Shown here piece after piece: positions 15,848 to 25,302 of a stretch of 64,000 nucleotides of DNA. The notes beneath the pieces were generated by a model. The model was not told where the DNA came from. It was given only the letters and a program-made list of their open reading frames with translations, and ran no database searches. Position 1 is the first letter of the stretch; each line of letters begins with the position of its first letter. This stretch comes from Ferrimonas sp. YFM (GTDB taxonomy: Bacteria > Pseudomonadota > Gammaproteobacteria > Enterobacterales > Shewanellaceae), in assembly GCF_030296015.1 (NCBI RefSeq), contig NZ_AP027368.1:3582839-3646838 (forward strand), written 5' to 3'. The position numbers were made by a program, and so were the translations under genes.

Positions 15848-18799
15848 TTAGGGAAGCTTAATATCCACATCGACCAGCCACCAGGCCCGGGCCTGAAGGT
15901 CACCGGCCTCCACCACCTCTCCCGGGGTGTAGGGACGGGCGTAGTGCACCAGCATCAGCGGCTCGCGAGAGCGAAACTGCCCAGTGGGGATAGAGGGGAT
16001 GATCTGGTCGCCCTCATCGAAGCTGAGGGACACCAGTGAGGCGCAATCCGGCGTCTGCAGCGAGCCCAGGGCGTTAGCCAGTTGACTGCCATCTTTGCAG
16101 CTGCCAGTCAGTTGCAGCCTCAGCATGATGGGAAAACACCCCTTCTCCCCGCAGACAGTGACCTTCTGCAGAGAAAAACTACCGTCCTTGTCCTCCTCCC
16201 CCACAGTCTGGGCATGCTCCGAGGTGGTGAACGCCTTGAAGAAGCTCACCTCACGGGTGGGAATCGTGACCGGAGAGTCGATCTGCAGCTCCGAGCCGTC
16301 GAAAGTCAGCCGCGCCTGCTCGCCAGCATCTTCGGCGAAACCGCTGAAGTACCGGGATGAGGAGTTCTGGCCCGCCTGGTAGTTATTGCCACCGTCATCG
16401 GTCACATGCAGGACGATGGGCGGCTTGCTGGGGAAGGCGTGCACGGTCAGGATGCCATCGTCGGACAGTCCGTACTGGTCGGCAGGGTAGGCCCCGTACA
16501 AACTGTAGCTGACCTTGCCCAGGGGGTTGATCACTTCAGGTGGGTCTATGGTCATCCCCGGGTAAAAGGCCACAGAGTTGACCACCTCAAGTGCGGGAAC
16601 CCCCGGATAGGGCGAGGGCGTCACCCGCACCTCAAACTCCAACACCCGATCCTCGTAGTTGCGACTGCTCTCGGTCACCGTCATCAGCGCCGTGCCTGCG
16701 TTTTGAATCAGCATGCTGCCATTACTGTCGTCGAGGCTCACCACCTGCTGACCGTATACCTTTGCGGCGTACTTCAGGGTGCTGTCCTCAAGCTTGCCAG
16801 AGACCTTGGGCGCATACAGCGGCGCGTCTTTGACATACTTATCCTCGATCAGGCTCCGATCCAGGGCAAGATTGGGGTTTGCCTCCGCTTTACGCACGGT
16901 GACGCGCACCATCACGCTCTTGGCACCATGGCCTGCATCGCCGGAGTCGGTCACCGAATAGTAGGTGGAACCGGCGTTAAGCAAAGTCACCATGCCGGTG
17001 TCGGCGTCGAAACGGACCACATCCTCCGGCTGACCATTGTCGGGGCGGAAGCTCAGGGAGCCGAACTGGCCGCTAATGGCCAGGGCCACCTGCTTGCCCT
17101 CGGCAAACTGAACGTCGATATCGTCCACTTCCAGGGTGCCTTCGGCGTAACTGACATCCACGTAGAAGTAGGTCTCAGCAGGCAGGTAATAGTCGTTGCC
17201 CGCATCAGTCACCGTCACCCAGCCACGGCCGGCGCCCTTGTACTGGATGCCGCCGTCGCTGCCCTGAGCCAGGACCTTGACGCTCTCCTCCTGGTCACGC
17301 ACCTGGAAGCTGAGCATACCCTTGGCACCGCGCACCTGAGGCACCAGGGTTCCCTGTTCGGAGAACACCGCCTTGAGGTTGTCCGCCACCAGATCCGGAT
17401 TGGTCATCTTGCCGACGGTGACGCGGACAACACCGCTTTGAGGCTCATAGAAATCACCACCATCATCCTCGACGCGGATCTCCGTCTGCCCCGGCTTGAG
17501 CAGCTCGATATTGCCATCCTCGGCCAACTGAACCACCCCGGTGGCGGCGTCATCGGCCAATTTAAAGCTCAAGGTTCCCTGCTGCCCGACCACCGGCAAC
17601 AGGGTCTGCAATCCCGCCGAATAGGTGAGTTCCAGATCTCGGGTGATCAGGGAGTTGGCGGCGATGCGCCTCACCTTGACGGTGGTAATGGTCTCGGTGG
17701 CCTTGTGGTCACGGTCACCGGCATCCGTTACCCGCACTCGGGCTTCGCCAATGCCGACAAATTCGAAACGGCCTGAGTCGCCATCTACGGGAACAACCAC
17801 AGCTTCAGACTCTTCATCAGCCAAAGCGAACTCCAGCGCACCTATGCTGCCCTCGACAGGCAGGGAGAACTGGGTGTCAAAGCCATACTCCAGCTCCTGG
17901 GCTTCCGCTCGCAGCGCAGTGTTGGCCACCGGCTCCACGGTTACCTGGAAACGTTGAACCGACAACACCTCACCCAGCTCCGAAGACTGTGTCACCTGAA
18001 CCCGGGTCTGGCCGGCATGCAGGATCTGCATCTCACCGCTGTCGGCATCGACCCACACTACCTGAGTATCCTCGTCCTGGGCGATGGTAAACTGGCGCTG
18101 TGGCGCCAGGGAGCCACTGTAGACCGGTTGCAGCCGGGCGCCCTCGACAAAGGGCTTGGGGGTCAAAGATTCAAATTCGGCCACCTGCACCCGGGCGGCA
18201 GTCACCACTACCCGGACGGAGGCAGTGCTGGCAAGATGATCACGGCCACCGTCATCCTCTACGCTCAGGGTGACCTCGCCAGTGCTCAAAGTGGATATCA
18301 CACCCTGTTTGCTGACGCTGATCACCCCCGGCTCGCTCAGGCGATAGCTAAGCTGACCCAGAGCATTAGTGGGTGCCAATTGCCAATCCTCGCCCCCCAA
18401 CTCCAGGCTGATGTCATCGAGCAACAGAGGTGCGCGGGGAGCCGGGGCGATGTGTACCGGCACCCGAACCGAAGTGCCCAGGTAATGGCTGTTACCACTG
18501 TCCTCAATCAACAACTCGGTATCACCGGCGTGCAACACCTGCAGGTCATTGGAGACTGTGGTGGTTAGCGCCACCACATCGATGGGGGCACCCGGGGCGA
18601 ATGAGATGGACTGAGTGCCCACCACCCCATCCACCTGCAACGGCAGACGCAGGTTGTCACCATAGATGGCGGATACCGCCGATACCGTCAGGCCCGGGTG
18701 ATCTACGGGTTTGGCTTCATTTGGGCTGGATTCCCCTCCGCCACCGCCGCCACAGGCGCACAGCAACAGAGAGCAAATCATCAGGAAGATGGCTCTCAT
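15848..18799 (-). CDS. Large modular surface lipoprotein with nine repeats
   Basis: Lipoprotein of 983 residues. The N-terminus has a type II signal with lipobox LCAC (cysteine 16) followed by a run of six glycines. Residues 36 to about 818 divide into nine diverged modules of 80-90 residues, each with a pattern G.L.F....... then a phrase such as GDTELLIEDSGNSHY, GEARVRVTDAGDRDH or GSTYYSVTDSGDAGH, ending in a V.V.V strand. This is the look of Ig-like or MBG-type beta-sandwich repeats. The last 165 residues are a separate domain with four cysteines (VCGEKGCF, GSCKDG, TPDCAS). It is probably anchored in the outer membrane and projects outward. No function is known to me. Confidence 0.85.
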   Translation of the reverse strand: MRAIFLMICSLLLCACGGGGGGESSPNEAKPVDHPGLTVSAVSAIYGDNLRLPLQVDGVVGTQSISFAPGAPIDVVALTTTVSNDLQVLHAGDTELLIEDSGNSHYLGTSVRVPVHIAPAPRAPLLLDDISLELGGEDWQLAPTNALGQLSYRLSEPGVISVSKQGVISTLSTGEVTLSVEDDGGRDHLASTASVRVVVTAARVQVAEFESLTPKPFVEGARLQPVYSGSLAPQRQFTIAQDEDTQVVWVDADSGEMQILHAGQTRVQVTQSSELGEVLSVQRFQVTVEPVANTALRAEAQELEYGFDTQFSLPVEGSIGALEFALADEESEAVVVPVDGDSGRFEFVGIGEARVRVTDAGDRDHKATETITTVKVRRIAANSLITRDLELTYSAGLQTLLPVVGQQGTLSFKLADDAATGVVQLAEDGNIELLKPGQTEIRVEDDGGDFYEPQSGVVRVTVGKMTNPDLVADNLKAVFSEQGTLVPQVRGAKGMLSFQVRDQEESVKVLAQGSDGGIQYKGAGRGWVTVTDAGNDYYLPAETYFYVDVSYAEGTLEVDDIDVQFAEGKQVALAISGQFGSLSFRPDNGQPEDVVRFDADTGMVTLLNAGSTYYSVTDSGDAGHGAKSVMVRVTVRKAEANPNLALDRSLIEDKYVKDAPLYAPKVSGKLEDSTLKYAAKVYGQQVVSLDDSNGSMLIQNAGTALMTVTESSRNYEDRVLEFEVRVTPSPYPGVPALEVVNSVAFYPGMTIDPPEVINPLGKVSYSLYGAYPADQYGLSDDGILTVHAFPSKPPIVLHVTDDGGNNYQAGQNSSSRYFSGFAEDAGEQARLTFDGSELQIDSPVTIPTREVSFFKAFTTSEHAQTVGEEDKDGSFSLQKVTVCGEKGCFPIMLRLQLTGSCKDGSQLANALGSLQTPDCASLVSLSFDEGDQIIPSIPTGQFRSREPLMLVHYARPYTPGEVVEAGDLQARAWWLVDVDIKLP

Positions 18800-19279
18800 A
18801 TCAGTATCCGGAAAAGTAAATTGTCGAAGATGTCGGCAATGCTAAAGATTTATTTTTATTAGAGCAATAGTTTTATTTTATTAATTCCGCCCTAATTAAA
18901 CATAAGAAACAACTGTCTCCCGCCCAGATTAAATCCAATAAAAACAATGCCAACCCAAGGGGGCACATCTGTAGTTCCAAATATTATTTATCAACATTTC
19001 CTTATATGAATTCAATTTCACATTATTAGTAAAATCATTCAGTTGTAAACTCCTGCCAAATTGAGAAAGTGGCATTTATTGCCCTCGACAGCATTATCAA
19101 AACATTAACACTATTAGCAGCAATGGAGTAACAGCTATGCCAAAAGGCGGTTGATTTACTGAAAGATGAATATGAAAGGGCTACCTGAGTCAAATCGCCG
19201 AAGCATTATTGGTGTTACCTTATATCAACCTGGAGAGCCCCGCTCTCAATCCTTGCTTCCACCACCTGACGGAGATCTT
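18800..19279. other. Long AT-rich divergent intergenic region
   Basis: No gene of useful length is seen in 480 bases. The stretch 18835-19130 is markedly AT-rich compared with its neighbours, as expected for promoters of the large lipoprotein gene (minus strand) and rihA (plus strand), or for H-NS-type silencing. In-frame ATG codons at 19166 and 19172 lie upstream of rihA but do not start the family sequence. Confidence 0.55.
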
Positions 19280-20215
19280 ATGCGCCGCCCCTTTATTCTC
19301 GACTGCGATCCCGGTCATGACGACGCCATCGCCCTGATCCTGGCCCTGGCCTGCGCCGAATTGGAACCCCTGGCGGTGACCACCAGTGCGGGCAATCAAA
19401 CCCCGGATAAAACCCTCAATAACGCCCTGCGCCTGCTGACTCTGCTGGACCGCAAAGAGATCCCCGTCGCCGGTGGTGCTCAGAAGCCCCTTTCACGGGA
19501 ACTGATCATCGCCGACAACGTTCATGGGGAGTCCGGCCTGGACGGTCCCAAGCTGCCAGACCCTGGCTTCGAACCTCTGGCCATCAACGCCGTCGAGCTG
19601 ATGGCGGAAAAGATTGCCGCCAGCGACACGCCGGTGACCCTGGTGCCCACCGGTCCCCTGACCAACATCGCCCTGCTATTGGCCGGTCACCCTGAGCTGC
19701 ACGCCAAAATTGACCGCATCGTGCTGATGGGTGGCGCCGCCACCCTGGGCAACTGGACTCCGGCGGCGGAGTTCAACATCTATGTGGATCCGGAAGCCGC
19801 CGACATGGTGTTCAAGTCCGGCATCCCCATCACCATGTGTGGCCTCGAAGTCACTCACCAGGCCCAGATCATGGATGAGGACATCGAGCGCATCCGCGCC
19901 ATCGACAACCCCATTGCCCAGGTGGTGGCCGAACTGCTGGACTTCTTTATGATCTACCACAGGGATCCCAAGTGGGGCTTTACCGGGGCGCCGCTGCATG
20001 ACCCCTGCACCATTGCCTGGCTGGTGGCCCCAGAGCTGTTTGAAACCCGGGAGTGCTGGGTCGGCGTGGAAACCCGGGGGGAATACACCCAGGGCATGAC
20101 CGTGGTGGACTACTATCAGCTCAGCGGCAAACCCGCCAACGCGACCGTGGTCACCGGGCTCAACCGCGAAGGCTTTGTGGATCTGCTGGCCGAGAAACTC
20201 AAGCACTACGGCTAG
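19280..20215 (+). CDS. rihA: Pyrimidine-specific ribonucleoside hydrolase RihA
   Basis: Cytosolic nucleoside N-ribohydrolase of 311 residues that cleaves cytidine and uridine to base and ribose. The N-terminal calcium-binding signature DCDPGHDDA is at residues 8-16, and the sequence closely follows E. coli RihA through [44 protein letters not shown] and [12 protein letters not shown]. The start at 19280 is chosen because GGAGA lies 5 bases upstream and the family begins there; an open frame extends 38 codons further but is not conserved-looking. It stands alone with its own terminator. Confidence 0.95.
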   Translation: MRRPFILDCDPGHDDAIALILALACAELEPLAVTTSAGNQTPDKTLNNALRLLTLLDRKEIPVAGGAQKPLSRELIIADNVHGESGLDGPKLPDPGFEPLAINAVELMAEKIAASDTPVTLVPTGPLTNIALLLAGHPELHAKIDRIVLMGGAATLGNWTPAAEFNIYVDPEAADMVFKSGIPITMCGLEVTHQAQIMDEDIERIRAIDNPIAQVVAELLDFFMIYHRDPKWGFTGAPLHDPCTIAWLVAPELFETRECWVGVETRGEYTQGMTVVDYYQLSGKPANATVVTGLNREGFVDLLAEKLKHYG

Positions 20216-20235
20216 ACCGCAGTGAGACAGAGGGC

Positions 20236-20258
20236 AAAGGGGCCGGTTGGCCCCTTTC
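20236..20258 (+). terminator. Terminator after rihA
   Basis: AAAGGGGCC-GGTT-GGCCCCTTT, 20 bases beyond the stop, between converging rihA and the chemotaxis receptor gene. Confidence 0.85.
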
Positions 20259-20268
20259 TATTTGCTGC

Positions 20269-21915
20269 CTAAGCGGTAGTGAATTTGCCGGTCATCTCCG
20301 TCAGCCCATGGGCCAGGGCGGTCAGCTCCTCACAGGCTCCGGCGGTCTGACGGCTGCCGGCCAGCACCTCATCACCTGTGGTGTGAATCTCGGTGATGGT
20401 GCGGCTGAGCTCAGAGGTCACCGTAGACTGCTCCTCGGTGGCACTGGCGATGTGAGTGGCCATGTCGGCAATCTGTTCCATGCCTGCCAGGATACTGGCC
20501 ATCGCCTCCCCAGACTTTTGCGCCTGAGTCACGGTGGCGCCCATCGCCTCTTGGCTGAGATCCATCACCTTCTGTGCCTGAGCCGCCCGCTTCTGTGTGC
20601 TGTCGATGATCTCATGGATCTGAGTGGTGGACTCCTGAGTCCGTTTTGCCAGGGTACGCACCTCATCCGCCACCACGGCGAAGCCCCGCCCCTGCTCACC
20701 GGCCCGGGCGGCTTCGATGGCGGCATTGAGCGCCAGCAAATTGGTCTGCTCGGCAATCTCGCCAATCACCGACAACACCAGGGCGATGCGGGAGCTGTCA
20801 TCCACCAGCAGGCGGATCACCTCACCGGCGTCCTCCACCTGACTGGAAGCGCTGTTTAACGCCTGTTGCCCCTGCTGAGTGACCGCCTGGCCCTCCTGTG
20901 CCGATTCTCGAGCACCGGTGGCCGCCGTGGCCGACAGAGCCGCATTGCCCGACACCTCGTCGATGGCCGCCCGCATCTGTTCGATGGCGGTCACCACGGT
21001 ATCAATATTGTTGCGCTGCTGGGCCATGCCATCGGCCGCCTCACGGGAGACGGCACTCACCTGCTCCACCGCGGTGGCCAGCTGCTGGGAGGCGCCGCTG
21101 AGCTCTTTGACCAGCAGATTCAGCTGATCCCGCATCTGCTGGCCGTCCCCGGAGAGCTCGGAGAACTCGCGAGCGTAAAACAGGCGAGCATCCACGGTCG
21201 CGGTGAGATCCCCTTTGCTGATGGCTCTGAGGAAGCCTCCCATGGCCGTCAGCGGGCGCAGTATGCTGCGCATCAGCAGCAGCGCCGAGAAGGCCAACAA
21301 CATCAGGAAGGCTGCGGACACCACCAGGCTGTAACTGGACAGTTGGTCCTGGGCCTGGCGGGTCTGGGCGCCAGCCAGGCTCACTCTGTCGGCAGCCTGA
21401 GTGCTGAGGCTGTCCAGGGTTTCGCGCACGGCCATATACACCTCCCAGCTTTCCCGGGAGGAGAGATAAGAGGCCGCCTGGCGCACCTCACCCCGGGCAT
21501 CGAGCTCGAGGAAGTGGCTGTGCACCTTGTCGTAGGCGATCAGTTTCTGCTTCAGTTCATTAAGCAGCGCCGCCTGAGCTCCGGCTTCGCCAAGAGCGGT
21601 GTCCACTACCTGAAACTGCTGCTGACGCAGGGTTTCCAGGTATTCCAGGGCACTGGGCGGCATCACCACACCGATCTCCCGGCGCAGTATGTAGCCCAGT
21701 TGCTCGCGACGCAGACCGTCAAAAGCGGTAGCCAGCTGACCCATCTGCGCCTGACTGACAAAGCCCTGATTCAGTTGTCCCACCGCCCGCTCGACCTTAT
21801 CGGAACTCAGGCTGATGGTCACCATCACTATCAGGAACAATCCCAGCAGTCCGGAGATAACCCCGGCCAACAGGGCACGAATGGAGGGTGGTTGCAGTAA
21901 TCGAGTTAGTAACAT
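20269..21915 (-). CDS. Methyl-accepting chemotaxis protein
   Basis: Transmembrane chemoreceptor of 548 residues: N-terminal membrane helix (about 13-35), a helical periplasmic sensor of about 150 residues, a second membrane helix (about 190-215), a HAMP linker, and a cytoplasmic signalling coiled coil. The CheA/CheW-contact hairpin is the invariant [20 protein letters not shown] followed by [22 protein letters not shown]. The sensor looks like a helical bundle but its ligand cannot be read from sequence. No CheB/CheR tether pentapeptide is present at the C-terminus (ends GKFTTA). Confidence 0.93.
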   Translation of the reverse strand: MLLTRLLQPPSIRALLAGVISGLLGLFLIVMVTISLSSDKVERAVGQLNQGFVSQAQMGQLATAFDGLRREQLGYILRREIGVVMPPSALEYLETLRQQQFQVVDTALGEAGAQAALLNELKQKLIAYDKVHSHFLELDARGEVRQAASYLSSRESWEVYMAVRETLDSLSTQAADRVSLAGAQTRQAQDQLSSYSLVVSAAFLMLLAFSALLLMRSILRPLTAMGGFLRAISKGDLTATVDARLFYAREFSELSGDGQQMRDQLNLLVKELSGASQQLATAVEQVSAVSREAADGMAQQRNNIDTVVTAIEQMRAAIDEVSGNAALSATAATGARESAQEGQAVTQQGQQALNSASSQVEDAGEVIRLLVDDSSRIALVLSVIGEIAEQTNLLALNAAIEAARAGEQGRGFAVVADEVRTLAKRTQESTTQIHEIIDSTQKRAAQAQKVMDLSQEAMGATVTQAQKSGEAMASILAGMEQIADMATHIASATEEQSTVTSELSRTITEIHTTGDEVLAGSRQTAGACEELTALAHGLTEMTGKFTTA

Positions 21916-22100
21916 GGATGCTGATCTCTCAAGTTAGATTGGAAGATGCATCCTGACCCTTGGCTTCCGTGGAAGCCTAGTTGTAGTAATTTGTGGTTGT
22001 TATACACCTCAATGGCGGCAGAAGTAAGACAGAAATGAATGCTGCCTGCTGCCACAAGGCCGGATGTTGGAGATCAATCACAGATTCCTCCCCAAAATAA

Positions 22101-22125
22101 CCGGGGCCAGCGATGCTGGCCCCGG
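22101..22125 (-). terminator. Terminator hairpin after the DUF2167 gene
   Basis: CCGGGGCCAGC-GAT-GCTGGCCCCGG; read on the minus strand it is followed by TTATTTTGGG, a moderate T tract. Confidence 0.75.
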
Positions 22126-22141
22126 TATCGAAAAAAGCGGA

Positions 22142-23074
22142 CTACGCCTCTTTGTTCCTGCCCAGCAGCTTTTTGCCCAAGGCCCCGAGGCCGGCCAGGA
22201 TGAAGATCCAGCCCTTTTTCAAAAACAGCATCAGCACCGCCAAAAAGCCGGTTTTCGCCAGCACCTTGCCGGTGATCAGGGCGCCGACGCCATAGGCCGC
22301 GACCTCATCGATGTCCGGATTGAACTCATCATAGGTGTTACCCGGGTTAAACTTGGTCATCGCCATTACCGTATCCAGGTTGGCATCGATCTCTGGCTTC
22401 TGGCCCATTTCGGCGATGTAGTTGAGCACCAGTACGCCCTGACGGCCCAGCACGCGGATGTTGTAGTTCAGGGTGTGCTGCTCCGCCTCGCCAAATCGAA
22501 TCTCCTTGGCCCAGTGCAGCTTATGGGTCTGCTGGTCGTAATAGGGCTCGGAGGCCCAGCCCACCAGCTCAATGGGGTCATAGCCCTCCTTGACCCGGTA
22601 CTCGCTCTCCTCCTTGGTGTCGCGCTTCATCTGGGTCAGCAGCTCACTGTAGTCAATCTTGGCGGCATCCTCATCGGACACATACCCATCCTCTTCATAC
22701 TCGATGGTCACCGCCCAGGACTCGGCATCAAACGGGGTCACCCCGGCAGGGAGCAGCATACCCAAAGGCTTTTGCCCAGGGGGGTTGCCCCACACATCCA
22801 CCAGCACCGTCTGCGCATCATCTGGGCCCAGGAAGTAAAATTCGTCGCCCACTTGCAGGGTCGCGGGTGCCCCATCGAGAGAGATCTCCCCGGTGCGTTT
22901 GTCCAGAGACTCCCAGGTCTCTTTGGCCCAGGCCCAGTACTGCTCCTCCTCAGACAGCACCTGCTGCTGAGGCTGCTCGTCGGCTTCGCTCTGCGGTTGT
23001 GGGTCTGCGGCCATGGCCGGCAGGGTCAGTGGCAACGCCAGGCCCAACAGGCCGGCGGCAAAAAGCTGTTTCAT
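22142..23074 (-). CDS. DUF2167 domain-containing membrane protein
   Basis: Protein of 310 residues with a signal peptide (MKQLFAAGLLGLALPLTLPAMAA), an acidic Gln/Glu-rich linker, and the DUF2167 body: GDEFYFLGPDDAQTVL, WAVTIEYEEDGYVSDEDAAKIDY and the conserved LNYNIRVLGRQGVLVLNYIA. Two hydrophobic C-terminal segments (about 260-305) anchor it in the inner membrane, with a basic tail (KKLLGRNKEA). The family is widespread in proteobacteria and its function is not established. The gene is alone, with a terminator behind it. Confidence 0.88.
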   Translation of the reverse strand: MKQLFAAGLLGLALPLTLPAMAADPQPQSEADEQPQQQVLSEEEQYWAWAKETWESLDKRTGEISLDGAPATLQVGDEFYFLGPDDAQTVLVDVWGNPPGQKPLGMLLPAGVTPFDAESWAVTIEYEEDGYVSDEDAAKIDYSELLTQMKRDTKEESEYRVKEGYDPIELVGWASEPYYDQQTHKLHWAKEIRFGEAEQHTLNYNIRVLGRQGVLVLNYIAEMGQKPEIDANLDTVMAMTKFNPGNTYDEFNPDIDEVAAYGVGALITGKVLAKTGFLAVLMLFLKKGWIFILAGLGALGKKLLGRNKEA

Positions 23075-23256
23075 GATGCTTCCTTGTAAAGGGGGAAATT
23101 GTCCGATCTCTAAGCAAAGCCCTGAAACTTACGCAGCCGGAGCCTGCACAGGCAAAGTCGCATGTGCATCTATGTTTGAGATGGCAATATACACAAAATC
23201 AATACCCTGGGCTGGCGCCAGGGTCACAGATCTGGTCTCAAAAAAACAAGACAGGC

Positions 23257-23841
23257 TTAAGGTTGGGCCTGAACGCAAGTCAGTGGCTCGGCCCCATAGC
23301 CCCATACCAGACTTGCCTCACCATGGTGTTCCCAGTAGCTCTCGTTCTGCCCCTGATAACGACTGCCACTGGCAGCCGGTTGCTGGAACATCAGGCTGCT
23401 CTGCTGGCGAAAGCGCACCTGGGCCGTAGGAATCAGGCTGGGATAGAAAGACACGGACAGGGGCTCATTTCCCCCACCACAGAGAAAGTCTGCACGGGCT
23501 GAAGCTGGCAGCAATTGATACTGGGCTTGCAGCTCACTGATTCGGGTCCGGTAACTCTCCCTGACACAGCCTTGGGGATCGCCGCTTTTCCAGCAGTCAT
23601 TGCGCCCCTTTATCCAGCCCCGTTGATACGCAGGCAAGATGTCAGCCTCCTTTGACTCAGCCACTGCAGCGGCATACACCCGGTCCAGCTGAGTATCCAG
23701 CTGTGCCAGCTCCGGGGTCTGACAAATCAGTGTCTCAATGCCGGAGAGCCCGGCGGCGTCACAGGGAAAACTGGGTGAGGAGGGAGCTGCACTGCAGGCG
23801 CACAAGGCCACACAAAAAGAGGAGGTCAGCAGGTGTCTCAT
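23257..23841 (-). CDS. Lipoprotein with LprI-like and MliC-like domains
   Basis: Lipoprotein of 194 residues with lipobox LCAC (cysteine 16). Residues about 26-115 match the LprI/DUF1311 type: CDAAGLSGIETLICQTPELAQLDTQLDRVY, then GWIKGRNDCWKSGDPQGCVRESYRTRISEL, with paired cysteines. Residues about 120-190 match MliC, the C-type lysozyme inhibitor: FLCGG...LSVSFYPS, SGSRYQGQNESYWEHHGEASLVWG and a closing TCV cysteine. Both domains are known or proposed lysozyme inhibitors, so the protein probably protects peptidoglycan from host or competitor lysozyme. The domain assignments are by motif; the ones I am least sure of are the exact borders. Confidence 0.8.
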   Translation of the reverse strand: MRHLLTSSFCVALCACSAAPSSPSFPCDAAGLSGIETLICQTPELAQLDTQLDRVYAAAVAESKEADILPAYQRGWIKGRNDCWKSGDPQGCVRESYRTRISELQAQYQLLPASARADFLCGGGNEPLSVSFYPSLIPTAQVRFRQQSSLMFQQPAASGSRYQGQNESYWEHHGEASLVWGYGAEPLTCVQAQP

Positions 23842-23906
23842 AGAACCCGGGATGCAAAATGAAGGAGTGCTCTAAGCCTACCACACAGAGGCACTCCTCC
23901 CAGACG

Positions 23907-24446
23907 TCAGAAGCGGTAGCTAAGGTTATAACCGAAGCTGACCAGTTCGGTGTCACTGCCAAGCTTTCTGTAACTGGCGCTGACCCCGAGGCCCAGCCCC
24001 ATGTCAAACTGGTAGCGCCAACCCAGGGTCATGCCCCCACCCAGGCCGCTGTCGTCCCACAGCCTGCGTCCTTCGGAGGTCTCTACATCGTAATCATACT
24101 GAATCGCCCTGAGGGTGGCGTAGAGGGAGTTGCGCTGACTCACCCAGGCGGTGCCCCGCGCCGTCAGTTCCCAGGCGGAATAGTTAAAGCTGCCATCGTC
24201 GATGCCCACCAGCAATTCGACGTCCATGCCATCTCCGGCAAGATAGTCGATGCCCAGGGCAAAGTTCTCATTCAACAGGTATTCGTAGCCAATGTACCCT
24301 TGAAAAGCCAGCTCCTCGTCTGGAGACTCTCCGCGAAGCTCCTGAATTCTGGCAAACTCCCCTTGCACTTCAAATTGATGACTCGGCTCAGCTGCCTGGG
24401 CCCAGAGTGGGCAACTCAACAACAATGCAGCGACAACGTGCTTCAT
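23907..24446 (-). CDS. Small outer membrane beta-barrel protein
   Basis: Protein of 179 residues with a signal peptide (MKHVVAALLLSCPLWAQA) and alternating amphipathic strands ending in a barrel terminus (SFGYNLSYRF). Eight or so strands are expected from the length, as in the OmpX/OmpA-barrel class. No specific family is recognised and no ligand can be inferred. It is monocistronic by appearance and lies head to head with another small barrel gene. Confidence 0.75.
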   Translation of the reverse strand: MKHVVAALLLSCPLWAQAAEPSHQFEVQGEFARIQELRGESPDEELAFQGYIGYEYLLNENFALGIDYLAGDGMDVELLVGIDDGSFNYSAWELTARGTAWVSQRNSLYATLRAIQYDYDVETSEGRRLWDDSGLGGGMTLGWRYQFDMGLGLGVSASYRKLGSDTELVSFGYNLSYRF

Positions 24447-24696
24447 TCCTACTTCCTTTTCTTGTTGATGTCAGTCTCTGCTGTCCGAAATTCCTGCTGC
24501 TCGAACAACAAACACTCATGAATACACTTGCAACCGACTCATCTCAATGAGTTTTTTAACAATCGAGCAAAAAGGACCAACAAGATCACGAATTTGACTC
24601 AACCGGATATCTGAACCAGATTGATAAACTGACGTTTTTTAGTCAGAGAGTTTGATTTAGAGTAGAAAATGCCCCTGATGGAACAGGAGAGTTACC
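24447..24696. other. Divergent intergenic region between two barrel genes
   Basis: No gene is seen. It contains a small plus-strand terminator-like hairpin (24537-24557) with no annotated gene before it, and A/T-rich promoter-like sequence on both sides. Confidence 0.45.
24537..24557 (+). terminator. Orphan terminator-like hairpin
   Basis: ACTCAT-CTCA-ATGAGT followed by TTTTT. No plus-strand gene precedes it, so it could end a small RNA, attenuate the next gene, or be chance. Confidence 0.35.
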
Positions 24697-25302
24697 GTGA
24701 ACAGGCTATCCACTTTCATTCTGCTGATGCTGACATCGGCCAGCGCACATGCCGAGCACTTTGTCGCCCCTTTTGCCGGCTACAGCTTTGGCACCAGCGA
24801 CATTGAACTCAGCCGCAGCGACAATGGCGACGAATTCAATCTGGGCATCGATGAAGCCGGCCATGGCGGCATCATGCTGGGCACTCAGGTTGATGACACC
24901 GGCACCCTGTTTCTGCTCTACAGCCATCAATCCACCCGCTTCAGCCAATTGGTTCCCGGCCAGGGAACCGACGACCAGCTTGACGTGGACTATCTGCACC
25001 TGGGGGGCAGTCGCTACTATCCCCAGAACGGCTTCAGCCCCTATGTCACCGGCAGCCTGGGCCTCACCCAGTTTCGCCCCAAGTCCGGCTCCAACGACAC
25101 CCGCTTCTCACTGGGCGTCGGTGCCGGCCTGGATTATCGGCTGACGCCAACCCTGTCGCTCTTTGCCGAACTCCGAGGGATGGCGACCTTCACCGACTCC
25201 AGCGGCAGCCTCATCTGTCAGGATGAAGGCTGCGTCTGGCGGGTGAAAACCGATCTCTGGTGGCAGGGCCAGGCCAACATCGGCCTCAGCCTGTCATTCT
25301 GA
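24697..25302 (+). CDS. Small outer membrane beta-barrel protein (OmpX/OmpW-like)
   Basis: Protein of 201 residues starting at GTG 24697, preceded by CAGGAGAG. A signal peptide (ends ASAHA) precedes FVAPFAGYSFGTSDIEL and amphipathic strands such as FSPYVTGSLGLTQFRP and RFSLGVGAGLDYRLTPTLSLFAELRG. The end, NIGLSLSF, is a typical barrel terminus for BAM recognition. A pair of cysteines in LICQDEGCVWR may form a loop disulfide. Specific function unknown. It converges with and overlaps the next minus-strand gene by 9 bases. Confidence 0.8.
   Translation: MNRLSTFILLMLTSASAHAEHFVAPFAGYSFGTSDIELSRSDNGDEFNLGIDEAGHGGIMLGTQVDDTGTLFLLYSHQSTRFSQLVPGQGTDDQLDVDYLHLGGSRYYPQNGFSPYVTGSLGLTQFRPKSGSNDTRFSLGVGAGLDYRLTPTLSLFAELRGMATFTDSSGSLICQDEGCVWRVKTDLWWQGQANIGLSLSF

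Noticed and set aside
19137-19154. Five-codon mini-ORF (ATG...TGA) with GGAG upstream, before rihA
   Set aside because: Too short to judge and has no run of regulatory codons; probably chance.
21962-21977. Dyad GGCTTCC-GT-GGAAGCC upstream of the chemotaxis receptor gene
   Set aside because: Perfect arms, but no T run, no known motif and no partner copy; could be a leader hairpin. Not enough for a claim.
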